A stretch of 14,758 nt of DNA, taken from NCBI GenBank assembly GCA_029934165.1, contig JAOZMU010000028.1, positions 1 to 14,758 on the forward strand, in the 5' to 3' direction. This DNA comes from Bacteroidales bacterium. Lineage in GTDB: Bacteria; Bacteroidota; Bacteroidia; Bacteroidales; JAOZMU01. The number at the start of each line of letters is the position of its first letter. Within the stretch, counting starts at the first letter, position 1. A program made the position numbers and the translations under genes. Shown here one piece after another: positions 1 to 9,109 of this stretch. The notes beneath the pieces are model-generated. The model saw only the letters and a list, made by a program, of their open reading frames with translations. It did no database searches and was not told where the DNA came from.

Positions 1-167
1 GTTGATGGAATCTACCAATCGCAGAGCGATGGCATGTTTGTAGGCGGTGGTGTAAACCACCGTGTTTGCCAACAAATGGGCTACAAACATTTCACACCTA
101 CGGTGTTGATGGAATCTACCAATCGCAGAGCGATGGCATGTTTGTAGGCGGTGGTGTAACCACCGTT
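1..167. repeat. REP/REPIN-like repeat cluster with GTAG-headed hairpins
   Basis: Positions 1-55 and 105-159 are identical (period 104). The copies differ only in the hairpin loop that follows, which has one extra A in the first copy. The ten-base head ATGTTTGTAG occurs at 34-43 and 138-147 on the plus strand and inverted at 81-90. After each plus-strand head comes a hairpin: CGGTGG/CCACCG at 45-50 with 57-62, and at 149-154 with 160-165. After the inverted head is a weaker hairpin (64-68 with 73-77). Small palindromes lie in the spacer: ACACC-TAC-GGTGT (94-106) and ATCGC-AGA-GCGAT (122-134). A GTAG tetranucleotide followed by an imperfect palindrome, in inverted pairs, is the hallmark of REP sequences mobilised by RAYT (IS200-like) transposases. 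I infer a REPIN-type element; no RAYT gene is in the window and the left end is cut off by the window edge. Confidence 0.6.
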
Positions 168-173
168 AAAACA

Positions 174-199
174 AAAAACCCTGCCGATGCAGGGTTTTT
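174..199. terminator. Bidirectional intrinsic terminator
   Basis: An 11-base-pair perfect stem (174-184 with 189-199) with a CGAT loop has a CCCTGC/GCAGGG core flanked by A5 on one side and T5 on the other, so it can act as a U-tailed terminator on either strand. It lies 25 bases past the stop codon of the giant minus-strand surface protein and probably ends its transcript. It would also stop anything arriving from the left through the repeat cluster. Confidence 0.85.
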
Positions 200-223
200 C
201 TTTAAAATGGAATTTTCGTTTTG

Positions 224-3200
224 TTATTTTGTAACGATAAATTGTTTTGTTATCACGTTACCATTTGTTTGTAGGGCAACGAAATACAATCCGCTTTTCA
301 GGTTAGAAACGTCGATGGTGTAGTTGTATGTTCCATCGGTGCGATAAGTTTTTACTAAAACGCTGTGTTTTTTACCATTAGCATCGAATATTGAGAGTTC
401 AACTTTTCCAGATTTTACAAGTTTCATGTTTATTGTTGCAAAACTTTTTGCTGGATTCGGATAAATACTCAGTTCTGGTTTTTCGGTTTGTGTTTCTCCG
501 AGTCCTGTTGTAATATCCTTAATTTCAATTTGTTTCGTTGTGCTACTTTCTTGTCCAGTAATTGGGTCTGCAATAGTAAACGTAACATCATAAAAACCGG
601 GTTGTGCAAAAACGTGTGTTGGTGTCAATGTTCCTTCATCTTCAGATTTGTCGCCGTAGCTCCACGATGCGCTTGATGGATTACCAAACGAGCCACCAAC
701 AAAGTCGGTCGGATAGCCTTCTTTTGAGTTTCCTGTCGTATCCACATCATAAATAAACCCACTTGCAAGTCCTGCTTCTGCTCCAACATTTACAACGTCA
801 AAATATGTGCTTTGGCAACCTGTTGTGCTGTTTGAAATGTCTAATCGAACATCGTAATGTCCTGAGTCTGCATAAGTATGCTGCACTTCTTGCATGTTTT
901 CGTAGATTGTTCCATCGCCAACATTCCATTCCCACTGGTCTATTTCGCCAAACGAAGCATCAATGAGAGAAATTGTTTTTGTTAATGAATCTACGACATA
1001 CTGAAATTCTGCATGACAATCATTTCCGTTTGGTTGTACTGCCCGAACAATTCTACAACGCATATCGTGTCCGCCGTTTTGGTCTTCGACACTTAAACAA
1101 ACATTATAAAATCCATTTGTTGTGTATGTGAAAATCGGATTTGAATCTGTAGAGCCTTCGTTGTTGAAATCAAAGTTCCAAGAGTATGTCAATCCGTTGC
1201 CCATCGAACGGTCGAAGAACTGAACTTCGCCTGTTGTTGGGTCGTATTGGTGGATGAAGTTTGCGTAAACATCATTTCCTTGGTTTGTGATAATTACATC
1301 GCTAAAGTACGTATCCATGCAATTTGTTATGTCGTTGAAAACAGTAAGCGAAATTGTATAGAAACCTGGGTGCATATAGTGGTGAACTGGGTTTGGCATG
1401 GTTGCTGTTTGTCCGTCGCCAAATTCCCAATAAAAGGTTGATGCTGTGCCCATTAACTCCGATTGGAAGAATGCAGTATTTGTAATCGAATCAACATAAT
1501 ATGTAAACTCGGCATTACAGTCAACAGTTCCAACTTGCACATCTTTAAAAGAAATATCAAAACAGGTTTGATTTGGGTTGCTAACAATTAATGTAACAGA
1601 ATATAATCCATGGTCTTGATATTTATGCTTAGGGCTTTCTTCGATAGAGAAATTTCCGTCGCCAAATTCCCAGAAATAAATCAAGTTTTCGCCAGTAGAA
1701 AGGTTGTTAAAAGCAACCGTATCGTTATTGTTTTGCTGCACATTATAATCAAAATCCGAAGCACAATCTGCCTGTCCCACAAGCACAAAGTCGCTGTAAA
1801 AATCCATGCAATTGTTTGCAGAGTCGCGCACAGAAAGAGTTATCAGATAGAAGCCGGGAGCGTTATATGTATGAGTAGGGTTTGAAGTTGTTGAAGTTGC
1901 TCCATCTCCAAATGTCCAGAAACGATGCGAAATATCTCCACCTGATTCATCTTCTAAGTTGATTGTAACTCCGTCGTTTGCTACATAATAGCTAAACGCA
2001 GATTGGATATAACATTGGTTGCCAACAAAAACTGGCTCGCACTTTTGCGAAGCACATCCTGTTGTTGAGTTTGAGGAGCTTAGACAAACATCAAAAACTC
2101 TTGCATTGTTAAATTCATGGACGGGATTTTGTTCGTTTGAAACCGTGCCGTCGCCAAATGTCCAGTACCATTCGTCTGGCGTGCCTTGCGAATAGCCTGA
2201 GAATTGGATATTTCCGTCTGTTGTAATTTCATAATCGAAACTTGTTTGGCAATTATCTCCTATTATAATTTCCATACAATGTTGTCCTTGACAGCCACTT
2301 GCAGAGAAAACAGATAGGCAAACATTATAAACGCCATCGTGTTGGAATAGGTGTGTTGGGTTTTGTTGTGTAGAAGTTGTTCCATCGTCAAAATTCCAGC
2401 TATAAGATATTGTTCCTGAGCTACTTGCACCGCCAAAGAAACTGACAGAATTGCCATCAATTTGGTGGTCAAATTCGGCGTGCAATCTTTCGCGTTCGAT
2501 TGTCAAAATGTCATAATCCGAACACATTCCGTTTGTAACCGTCCAAACAAAACTATTTAATCCAAAGCCAAGGTCAAAGACATTGCTTTGTGGGTCGTTG
2601 TGGTTTTCGATAGTTGAATATCCACTGAAAACAGTCCATTCGCCAGTCAAACCACTCGAAAGAGTAGCGTTAAGTTGTGCATTGTCAGAGCAAATGGTTA
2701 TGTTTGGAGCAACCATAGCATAAACTTGTTTGTTCATTATCAAAACAGTATCCGCACTTGTGCAGTTTTCGTTATTTATTGTCCAAACAAATTTATTTGT
2801 TCCTTGTTGCAGTCCATCAACAATAGTCATTGGGTCTGTTGGGTTGTGAATGTTTCCGGCTCCAAAAATGTTTTTCCATTCTCCTGAGCCTATCCAAGGG
2901 AAGTTTGCATTAAGAAATGCAACATCTTCGCATACTTCTTGGTCTTGTCCGGCAAATGCCATGTTTGGTTGTGCATTGTTTATTGTTATTTCATCGCTTG
3001 CCATACAGCCATTTTCGCTGGTTGTCCATATAAAATGATTGTAACCATAACCCAAATTACTGAACGTTGTGTTGAAAACTTGTGGATTTTCTATTAAGGC
3101 ACTTCCTCCAAGTATCTGCCATTGTCCATTTGCTGTTGGTGATGTTTCTACTATTGTTATTTCGCCGCAAGCTTCGTACATGTGTTGAGAAAGCGTAAAG

Positions 3201-6200
3201 CCAATGTTAGAGTTTGTTATTACGACACTATCCGAGGCTTCGCATATTGTGCCGGCATAGTTGTTTGTGATTGTGTACGTAAATTTATACACACCTTGAC
3301 TAAGACCTGTTACCTCAGTAATGTTAGAGTTAGGATTAGTTATGTTTGTTGGTGCAGAACCGCTTACCGCTGACCACTCAGACCAACCATACATTGGTGC
3401 ATTACCGACAAGAACCACAATTGAATCACACACATTTTGGTCTGCTCCTGCGTTTGGAGTTTCCGGCATTGCGTTAGTAATTGCAACTTCTTTAAAATCC
3501 ATACATCCGTTATCTTCAATTATCCACTGATAAATATTCATACCGCGTGGAATATTATCCACTTGTGTAGTATTGCTGTTAGGGGTTAGAATTGTTCCAC
3601 CGCCTACAATTGTTCGCCATTGTCCGTTTATTCCAAGTGGAGGTGTTAGGGCTTCGAGAGTGGTGCTGTTATTACATAGTATTTCTTCTTGTGTAATAAT
3701 TTGCGCATTTATAGGCTGATGCGTAATGATAATAGTGTCGCCTGTTTCGCAAAATGTCGTATTTAAAACATAAGCATAAATATTTACACCATCTACTAAT
3801 CCGCTAACAACTGTGTTGCGTGCATATCGGTCTAAGTCATCAGACCCTGTTATAACTTCCCAACGGAAACCTACATCTTTAGGATTGCTGCCGTGTAGCA
3901 AAATTTCGCTATTGCAAGTGGTTTTGTCTAAACCTGCAAATGGTGTTGGTGTGGTTTGGTTGTCAATTTCTACAACAGCCGAAGTGGTACAAGTTCCGTC
4001 AAAATACGAATATCTGTATGAGCTTTTTCCTTTAGGAATATAACGCACTTTAGTTTCGGCTTGGTTTGGAGTCAAAATTACAGCCGTTGTTTCATCTGTT
4101 TTTGTCCAAGTACCGCCAGAAGGTGTAGCAGATATTGTTTCGCTATTTGAACATGCAGTAAAATCAGCTGTCGTAGTAATACCTGTTCCAAAATCGCCAA
4201 CAGTAGTTATTGTAATGTCATCATTAGAAGTACATCCGTTATTTTCAATTGTCCAATTTAATGTTACAGAACCAGCATAATTGATTGATACTAACGAATT
4301 ATTGTTGTTTGAATCGTGTATTTCGGGGTTTCCGGCTGTAACTGACCAATATCCAATTCCATGGTCGACAGAATTAGCCGATAATTGAATGTCGCCCTTA
4401 CAAGCATTGATAATATCTTCGCCAGCATAAGCAACTACACTATTGTTGGTTATCTTCACATCGTCAAATGCAACAACACTACCATTTTTTCGTAATCTCC
4501 AACGGAAAATATTTTCACCAGTCCCTATTCCAGTAACGTTTGTATTCTTGTTCAGCGGATTAAGTATTGTTCCTTCGCCTTGAATAATACGCCAAAAACC
4601 AATATAGCCTATTGGTGGTGTATTTGCAGAAAGCGTGATGTTGTCCATACAAGTCATCATGTCTTCTCCTGCGTTTGCAAACGAAGCATCTTCTCGTGTA
4701 ACGGTTACGGCATCACTAAATACACAGCCGCCTTTATTTACAGTCCAAACATAAGTATTTACACCAACACCAACCATTTGTACTTCCGTCATCGGAGAAT
4801 TCATAGACACAAATTCGCCATAGCCACTTGTTACAGTCCACAATACTTCCGCATCTGCAGATGGCATAGTTCCGACAAGCGTTGTAACATTGCTGGTTAT
4901 TGTTTGGTCTGGTCCGGCATCTACAACAAATTTGTTAGAAAAAACCTCTACAAAATCTTCGGCATAACAGCCATTTCCTGCAACAGTCCATTTAAATACG
5001 TTTATACCATTAGATAGATTTGAAACTGCGGTGTTATAGCTGTTTTGCGAAGCAAATGTTCCGTTACCTACAACAACACTCCATGTTCCAGTTCCTTGCG
5101 TTGAGGCGGTTGCAGAAAGAATTGTATTATCTACGCAAACCGTTATGTCTGTACCTGCATTTGCTTCAAAAGAATTTACAGTAACTATAACATTGTCAGT
5201 ACTTTCGCATCCAGAGTTGCCAACCGAAGTTGTCCATTGGAAAATATTATTTCCTGCAACTATGCTGAAAACTTCAGTAACGGCTGCATTTGGAGTGTCA
5301 ATTTCACCACCACCAGAAGTAATTGACCATTTGCCTGTTCCAACATAAGGTTCATTGGCATAGAGAACAACAGAATTTTCGCAAATTTGGACATCTTCCA
5401 TTGCTATTGCTGGTGATGGTCCGTTGTTAGTTATCGTAACATCATCTAAGGCATAACAACCTTCGTTATTCCAAACTTCCCACACAAAAATATTTATGCC
5501 CGGCTCCAAATAGGTTACTTTGGTGTTATATTGATTTGGAGTGTGGATATTTCCGCCGCCCATGTGTATATACCAACTGCCAAATTCGCCCGGTTGTGGC
5601 GCAGTACCACTAAGCATAACAGAATCTACGCAAAGTGTTTGGTCGGCTCCAGCATTGGTTGTTGGTTGATTATGAGTTATTATCAAAATACTCGACGAGG
5701 TGCAAGCAGCAGTTGTTACAGTCCAAGTAAATGTGTTTATTCCGTTTTGCAACGGACCCGCCATTGTTTCAGGAAATTCCGGATTATCTATCTCAATTCC
5801 AGCAACATTGGTTGTCCACAAACCTTGTGCTTCAAACAAATCGTTTGCTCGTAGCTCAACATGTTCGGTGCATGTTGTGAAATCAGGGAAAGTTTCGGCT
5901 TTCATTTCTTGGTTGTTGATAACAACATCGTCAGCTACTTGACAATTCCAATTCTCGACAACCCAATGAAAAACATTTGGTCCAAATTTTAGTTTCCGAA
6001 CTTTTGTTGTTGCCATTTCTGGGTTTACAATTTCGGCATCGCCATGTGCTGCCGCCCAGTGTCCTTGACCAATTGCTGGCGCAGTGGCTTGCAATATTGT
6101 CGAATCGGCACAAATTGTTTGATCCATTCCGGCATTAGCAGTAAGGTTTTGTCCGGGAGCAGTACGAATAATTACATCGTCATAAGTAATACAACCATTT

Positions 6201-7678
6201 GTGTTTAATGCCCAACGAAATTCATTCACATTGTTTCCAAGGTTGATTACTTGCGTATTTGGCATCTGATTGTCAATAATTTCGCCATCACCGCGTAGTT
6301 TAGACCATTGTCCATCAGACATCCATGTTCTGTTTGCAGACAACATTGCGGTTCTTCCGCAAACGTTTTGGTCGTCGCCAGCAAAGGCAGGGATTCTGTT
6401 ATTCATCACAAATACGTCATCATGATTCGTACAGCCGTTTCGTGTTACCGACCATCTAAACGCAAGTGCGCCAGCAGAATGAGTTATTATTTCGGTGTTA
6501 TGCAAATTAATATCTACAATTATTGCATTTCCATTTATTAAAGACCAAAACCCATCTCCATCTGTTGCAACAGCTTGTAAATTAGCGATAGTATCACAAA
6601 TACTGAAATCTTGTCCTGCTTCGACAGAAAAACTATTGTTCGTAAGCACAACTTCATCAGAAGACATACAACCATCATTATTTATTACCCACTTAAATGT
6701 ATTTTCCCCGGGCATCAAATTTTCGACATACGCCTGTGGATCTTCAGGATTTGAAAGTACTGCAAAGCCGCCAAGAGTTTCCCAATGCCCAACGCCTTCC
6801 ATTGGAACATTGGCATTTAGATACGCAAAATCTTCACAAGTTACAACATCAAGACCAGCATTTGTTATCGGTGGCATTGCGTTTACAATCATCGTTTGTT
6901 CACTTCTTGTGCATCCGTTTAGTTCAACTGTCCATTCAAAAATGTTTTCGCCTGGTTGTAAGTTTGTTACAATAGTTGTTGCGCTCATGTTATCGCCAAT
7001 TACAGCGTTTCCATTGATGATAGTCCACGCTCCAACAGCACCAGCCGGAAGTGGCGAGGCGATTAGTTCGCCTGTGCTGCTACAAATTATTTGTTCTGGC
7101 TCAAGAAAAACATCTATCTTATTGTAGGTAATAATAATTGTATCGCTCGAAACACAACCATTATTATCTATTTTCCATACAAAAACATTTTCACCTGCCT
7201 GTAAATCACCAACTTCGGTTGCTGGTATTTCTGGGTTGACAAAATAGGCATTTGTGTTAACAGCTTGCCAACTACCATATCCTATAAAAGGTTGATTTGC
7301 TTGCAGAAAAACACTGTTTTCACAAACATCCATGTAGCTTCCAGCAAAAGCCTGAGTTGGCATATTACTGATAATAACCACATCGTCATAAAATGGAGAA
7401 TATAAAGCATCTTCTACCGTCCAACGAAAAACGTTTTGTCCGGGCGATAAATTAAAAATTCGGGTGTTATAAAAAGTAGAGTTTTCGATGATAGCACTGC
7501 CACCGATGATTGTCCAAACACCCGAAAGCTCCCCATTTTCCGAGGCTTGGAGTGTCGTTTCTGTTCCGCAGACCTGTTGGTCGGGACCCGCGTTAACAGT
7601 TTGGGCAATACTACTATGAGTTGTAAAAAGCCACAGCAACATTGCCACAAGCAATTTGTTGTAATGTTTTTGTTTCAT
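224..7678 (-). CDS. Giant T9SS-secreted surface protein with Ig-like repeats and PKD domains
   Basis: This 2484-residue protein starts with a signal peptide (about residues 1-25, KLLVAMLLWLF core, likely cleavage SIA|Q). Residues about 27-1728 are roughly 21 degenerate repeats of about 80 residues. Each has an AGxDQxxC opening, a GxW near the middle, a GxNxFxWTV strand and a GCxxxDxVxI end, so most repeats carry two cysteines that could pair. Eight PKD domains follow (about 1729-2400), with repeated WxFGDG and NPxHxY motifs. The last 80 or so residues form a type A sorting domain (YPNPAK, GLYFVALQTNG, KQFIVTK). In known systems that domain directs export through the type IX machinery and attachment or release at the cell surface. 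An adhesin or matrix role is inference; no catalytic domain is visible. The ATG at 7678 has no Shine-Dalgarno sequence, as is usual in Bacteroidota. The gene is monocistronic, ending at the terminator at 174-199. Confidence 0.93.
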   Translation of the reverse strand: MKQKHYNKLLVAMLLWLFTTHSSIAQTVNAGPDQQVCGTETTLQASENGELSGVWTIIGGSAIIENSTFYNTRIFNLSPGQNVFRWTVEDALYSPFYDDVVIISNMPTQAFAGSYMDVCENSVFLQANQPFIGYGSWQAVNTNAYFVNPEIPATEVGDLQAGENVFVWKIDNNGCVSSDTIIITYNKIDVFLEPEQIICSSTGELIASPLPAGAVGAWTIINGNAVIGDNMSATTIVTNLQPGENIFEWTVELNGCTRSEQTMIVNAMPPITNAGLDVVTCEDFAYLNANVPMEGVGHWETLGGFAVLSNPEDPQAYVENLMPGENTFKWVINNDGCMSSDEVVLTNNSFSVEAGQDFSICDTIANLQAVATDGDGFWSLINGNAIIVDINLHNTEIITHSAGALAFRWSVTRNGCTNHDDVFVMNNRIPAFAGDDQNVCGRTAMLSANRTWMSDGQWSKLRGDGEIIDNQMPNTQVINLGNNVNEFRWALNTNGCITYDDVIIRTAPGQNLTANAGMDQTICADSTILQATAPAIGQGHWAAAHGDAEIVNPEMATTKVRKLKFGPNVFHWVVENWNCQVADDVVINNQEMKAETFPDFTTCTEHVELRANDLFEAQGLWTTNVAGIEIDNPEFPETMAGPLQNGINTFTWTVTTAACTSSSILIITHNQPTTNAGADQTLCVDSVMLSGTAPQPGEFGSWYIHMGGGNIHTPNQYNTKVTYLEPGINIFVWEVWNNEGCYALDDVTITNNGPSPAIAMEDVQICENSVVLYANEPYVGTGKWSITSGGGEIDTPNAAVTEVFSIVAGNNIFQWTTSVGNSGCESTDNVIVTVNSFEANAGTDITVCVDNTILSATASTQGTGTWSVVVGNGTFASQNSYNTAVSNLSNGINVFKWTVAGNGCYAEDFVEVFSNKFVVDAGPDQTITSNVTTLVGTMPSADAEVLWTVTSGYGEFVSMNSPMTEVQMVGVGVNTYVWTVNKGGCVFSDAVTVTREDASFANAGEDMMTCMDNITLSANTPPIGYIGFWRIIQGEGTILNPLNKNTNVTGIGTGENIFRWRLRKNGSVVAFDDVKITNNSVVAYAGEDIINACKGDIQLSANSVDHGIGYWSVTAGNPEIHDSNNNNSLVSINYAGSVTLNWTIENNGCTSNDDITITTVGDFGTGITTTADFTACSNSETISATPSGGTWTKTDETTAVILTPNQAETKVRYIPKGKSSYRYSYFDGTCTTSAVVEIDNQTTPTPFAGLDKTTCNSEILLHGSNPKDVGFRWEVITGSDDLDRYARNTVVSGLVDGVNIYAYVLNTTFCETGDTIIITHQPINAQIITQEEILCNNSTTLEALTPPLGINGQWRTIVGGGTILTPNSNTTQVDNIPRGMNIYQWIIEDNGCMDFKEVAITNAMPETPNAGADQNVCDSIVVLVGNAPMYGWSEWSAVSGSAPTNITNPNSNITEVTGLSQGVYKFTYTITNNYAGTICEASDSVVITNSNIGFTLSQHMYEACGEITIVETSPTANGQWQILGGSALIENPQVFNTTFSNLGYGYNHFIWTTSENGCMASDEITINNAQPNMAFAGQDQEVCEDVAFLNANFPWIGSGEWKNIFGAGNIHNPTDPMTIVDGLQQGTNKFVWTINNENCTSADTVLIMNKQVYAMVAPNITICSDNAQLNATLSSGLTGEWTVFSGYSTIENHNDPQSNVFDLGFGLNSFVWTVTNGMCSDYDILTIERERLHAEFDHQIDGNSVSFFGGASSSGTISYSWNFDDGTTSTQQNPTHLFQHDGVYNVCLSVFSASGCQGQHCMEIIIGDNCQTSFDYEITTDGNIQFSGYSQGTPDEWYWTFGDGTVSNEQNPVHEFNNARVFDVCLSSSNSTTGCASQKCEPVFVGNQCYIQSAFSYYVANDGVTINLEDESGGDISHRFWTFGDGATSTTSNPTHTYNAPGFYLITLSVRDSANNCMDFYSDFVLVGQADCASDFDYNVQQNNNDTVAFNNLSTGENLIYFWEFGDGNFSIEESPKHKYQDHGLYSVTLIVSNPNQTCFDISFKDVQVGTVDCNAEFTYYVDSITNTAFFQSELMGTASTFYWEFGDGQTATMPNPVHHYMHPGFYTISLTVFNDITNCMDTYFSDVIITNQGNDVYANFIHQYDPTTGEVQFFDRSMGNGLTYSWNFDFNNEGSTDSNPIFTYTTNGFYNVCLSVEDQNGGHDMRCRIVRAVQPNGNDCHAEFQYVVDSLTKTISLIDASFGEIDQWEWNVGDGTIYENMQEVQHTYADSGHYDVRLDISNSTTGCQSTYFDVVNVGAEAGLASGFIYDVDTTGNSKEGYPTDFVGGSFGNPSSASWSYGDKSEDEGTLTPTHVFAQPGFYDVTFTIADPITGQESSTTKQIEIKDITTGLGETQTEKPELSIYPNPAKSFATINMKLVKSGKVELSIFDANGKKHSVLVKTYRTDGTYNYTIDVSNLKSGLYFVALQTNGNVITKQFIVTK

Positions 7679-7864
7679 AATTTGTAGGATTTAGTTTATA
7701 TAAAAAAAGGTTGTTTTTATAAAGACAAGTTTCAGGCACAAATGGTTGCACGCGAAAAATAAAAATTTACACAAAAGTTTATCTCCAACTTGATTAGTAA
7801 TGGAAAATTAATAATTAAATTGGAAATTTTTGTTAACCTATCCAGTTTTGTAACTCATTGATAA

Positions 7865-8191
7865 TCACACCAACACTGTTATGCAGGGACTACCTGTTTT
7901 GGAAGCATTTTCGTTGTGCTGTGCGTAGTGTTGCCTAATTTTTACTACGATGATTTTATTTATCAGGACAAGGACAAGAAAGCCTACTATTGCCTCTGCC
8001 AAAAATTCTATAATCATCAACATATCAGCACTTACTGCGGTTTTTTTGGTAGCTAACCCACAAAGATTTCGCCAACTTTTTTGTGTGAAAAAATAGTTTA
8101 CAAAATTGGCAACCATAAGCCCAATTATCCATCCGATTCCGGTATTTAGAAACTCGTTTCCTATCTCTTTCATGGTGTTTTTTATTGTCAT
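7865..8191 (-). CDS. Small two-helix membrane protein of unknown function
   Basis: I do not recognise a named family. From the ATG at 8191 it has 108 residues. A short polar N-terminus (MTIKNTMKEIGNEFLNT) leads into a hydrophobic helix (about residues 19-35, WIIGLMVANFVNYFF). A basic, polar linker comes next, then a second long hydrophobic segment (about 55-80, ending VLVLINKIIVV) and a polar tail. The layout recalls small two-helix DUF families common near mobile elements, but that is only a resemblance of shape. The reading frame is open further upstream to a TTG at 8257. I prefer the ATG at 8191 because an AAGGA precedes it by five bases and the membrane-protein pattern begins just after it. 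It is divergent from the V-ATPase operon and 186 bases upstream of the giant surface gene, with no clear terminator between them. Confidence 0.65.
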   Translation of the reverse strand: MTIKNTMKEIGNEFLNTGIGWIIGLMVANFVNYFFTQKSWRNLCGLATKKTAVSADMLMIIEFLAEAIVGFLVLVLINKIIVVKIRQHYAQHNENASKTGSPCITVLV

Positions 8192-8313
8192 TTTTCCTTG
8201 TTTTCCGATTAAATACGTAGTATTATTTTTATTTAATTGTATGTAGTTAAAGTTCAAGCCAATAACAACTTGAAAAGTGTCATTTACTATTGTATATTTA
8301 CTAAAAGTATCAT

Positions 8314-8321
8314 CAAAAGTA
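8314..8321 (-). promoter_or_regulatory. Candidate -7 element for the small membrane protein
   Basis: Read on the minus strand this is TACTTTTG, a full match to the Bacteroidota -7 consensus TAnnTTTG. It lies about 120 bases upstream of the preferred ATG at 8191. No convincing TTTG sits at the usual distance further upstream, so the call is tentative. Confidence 0.3.
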
Positions 8322-8338
8322 ATTTTTTCTGTTTACAA

Positions 8339-8370
8339 TTTGTCATTACAAAATAATTAAAATATCTTTC
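8339..8370 (+). promoter_or_regulatory. Candidate Bacteroidota promoter of the V-ATPase operon
   Basis: TTTG at 8339-8342 is followed after 20 bases by TATCTTTC at 8363-8370, which matches seven of eight positions of TAnnTTTG. Motif and spacing both fit the primary sigma factor promoter of Bacteroidota (-33 TTTG, -7 TAnnTTTG). Transcription would start near 8377 and give a leader of about 75 bases before the atpE ATG at 8453. Confidence 0.45.
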
Positions 8371-8380
8371 GCCTACAATT

Positions 8381-8414
8381 TACGCCTCGAAAACACCTAT
8401 TTTGGCGTATTTTT
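8381..8414 (+). promoter_or_regulatory. Terminator-like hairpin in the V-ATPase leader
   Basis: TACGCC (8381-8386) pairs with GGCGTA (8404-8409), and inside it AAAA (8390-8393) pairs with TTTT (8400-8403) across a three-base bulge. A run of five T (8410-8414) follows immediately. The shape is that of an intrinsic terminator. If the promoter at 8339-8370 is right, it lies in the 5' leader and could attenuate the operon. Otherwise it is a stray or weak terminator. No leader peptide or alternative antiterminator pairing was worked out. Confidence 0.35.
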
Positions 8415-8452
8415 CATTGATATAGAAAACTAACTATAAATAATTTAGAGAG

Positions 8453-9067
8453 ATGCGAAACAAACTTCAAGAACTTACAGAAAAGATTTATGATGAGGGT
8501 GTTGGCAAGGCAAACAACGATGCAAAAAAAATCATCGCAGAGGCAGAAGATAAAGCCAATGAGATAATTAGCAACGCACTCGCCGAACAAAAACGGATTG
8601 TCGAAGAAGCACGAAAAGAAGCAGAGGGACACAAAAAGACCATCGAATCGGAAATTTTGATGAGTACGAAACAGGCTCTAATGGCTCTTAAACAACAAAT
8701 TACGGAACTTATCATAACTGGTATAATAAACAAGCCAACACAACAGGCACTCGATGATACTGCTTTTGTGAAAGATATTATCGAAAAATGTGTAATACGC
8801 TGGACTACTGACAGTTCTATTGACGCTACTGTAAGTTTGCCTGCCGATGCCTCGGAAAAGATGGATAAGATTTTCAAGAAAAAATTTAAGCAACTCCTTA
8901 ATAATGGGCTCGAAATAAATTTCAACAATACGATAAAAAGTGGTTTCCGAATTGGACCTAAGGACGGTAGCTACATAATTAGTTTTACGGACGATGATTT
9001 TATTAATTTTTTCAAACAATTTCTCAGACCGCGAACAAAAAAGATGCTCTTCGAAAACGAGAAATAA
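8453..9067 (+). CDS. atpE: V-type ATPase subunit E (peripheral stalk)
   Basis: This 204-residue protein is the E subunit of a V/A-type ATPase, part of the peripheral stalk that holds the catalytic A3B3 head against the rotating rotor. The first 65 or so residues are a highly charged, Ala/Glu/Lys-rich helix (KIIAEAEDKANEII, then EEARKEAEGHKKT), typical of the coiled coil that pairs with the stalk partner. The C-terminal half is the globular domain that contacts the head; it carries the segment GFRIGPKDGSYIISF and ends FLRPRTKKMLF. The length is normal for the family. It is the first gene of the operon, 42 bases ahead of the DUF2764 gene. The identification rests on sequence character together with the DUF2764 and subunit A genes downstream. 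Confidence 0.9.
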   Translation: MRNKLQELTEKIYDEGVGKANNDAKKIIAEAEDKANEIISNALAEQKRIVEEARKEAEGHKKTIESEILMSTKQALMALKQQITELIITGIINKPTQQALDDTAFVKDIIEKCVIRWTTDSSIDATVSLPADASEKMDKIFKKKFKQLLNNGLEINFNNTIKSGFRIGPKDGSYIISFTDDDFINFFKQFLRPRTKKMLFENEK

Positions 9068-9109
9068 ACACACAAAATTCAATTACAGTCAACTCAGTTA
9101 CAGACTTTT

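Noticed and set aside
1..167. CRISPR array
   Set aside because: Only two copies of a 55-base or longer unit separated by related palindromic sequence; no short regular repeats with unique spacers and no cas genes.
488..7127. Numerous open frames of 60-210 codons on the plus strand opposite the giant protein
   Set aside because: They are antisense or out-of-frame shadows of a repetitive coding sequence, with no family resemblance or leaders.
7679..7864. Promoter for the giant surface protein
   Set aside because: Only seven-of-eight matches to TAnnTTTG without a properly spaced TTTG were found on the minus strand, so no site could be chosen.
8192..8257. TTG start extending the small membrane protein by 22 residues
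   Set aside because: The extension starts with TTG, while the ATG at 8191 has an AAGGA at good spacing.
8488..9082. Minus-strand open frames across atpE
   Set aside because: They lie opposite a clear subunit E gene, and their serine/cysteine-rich translations are typical of antisense reading.
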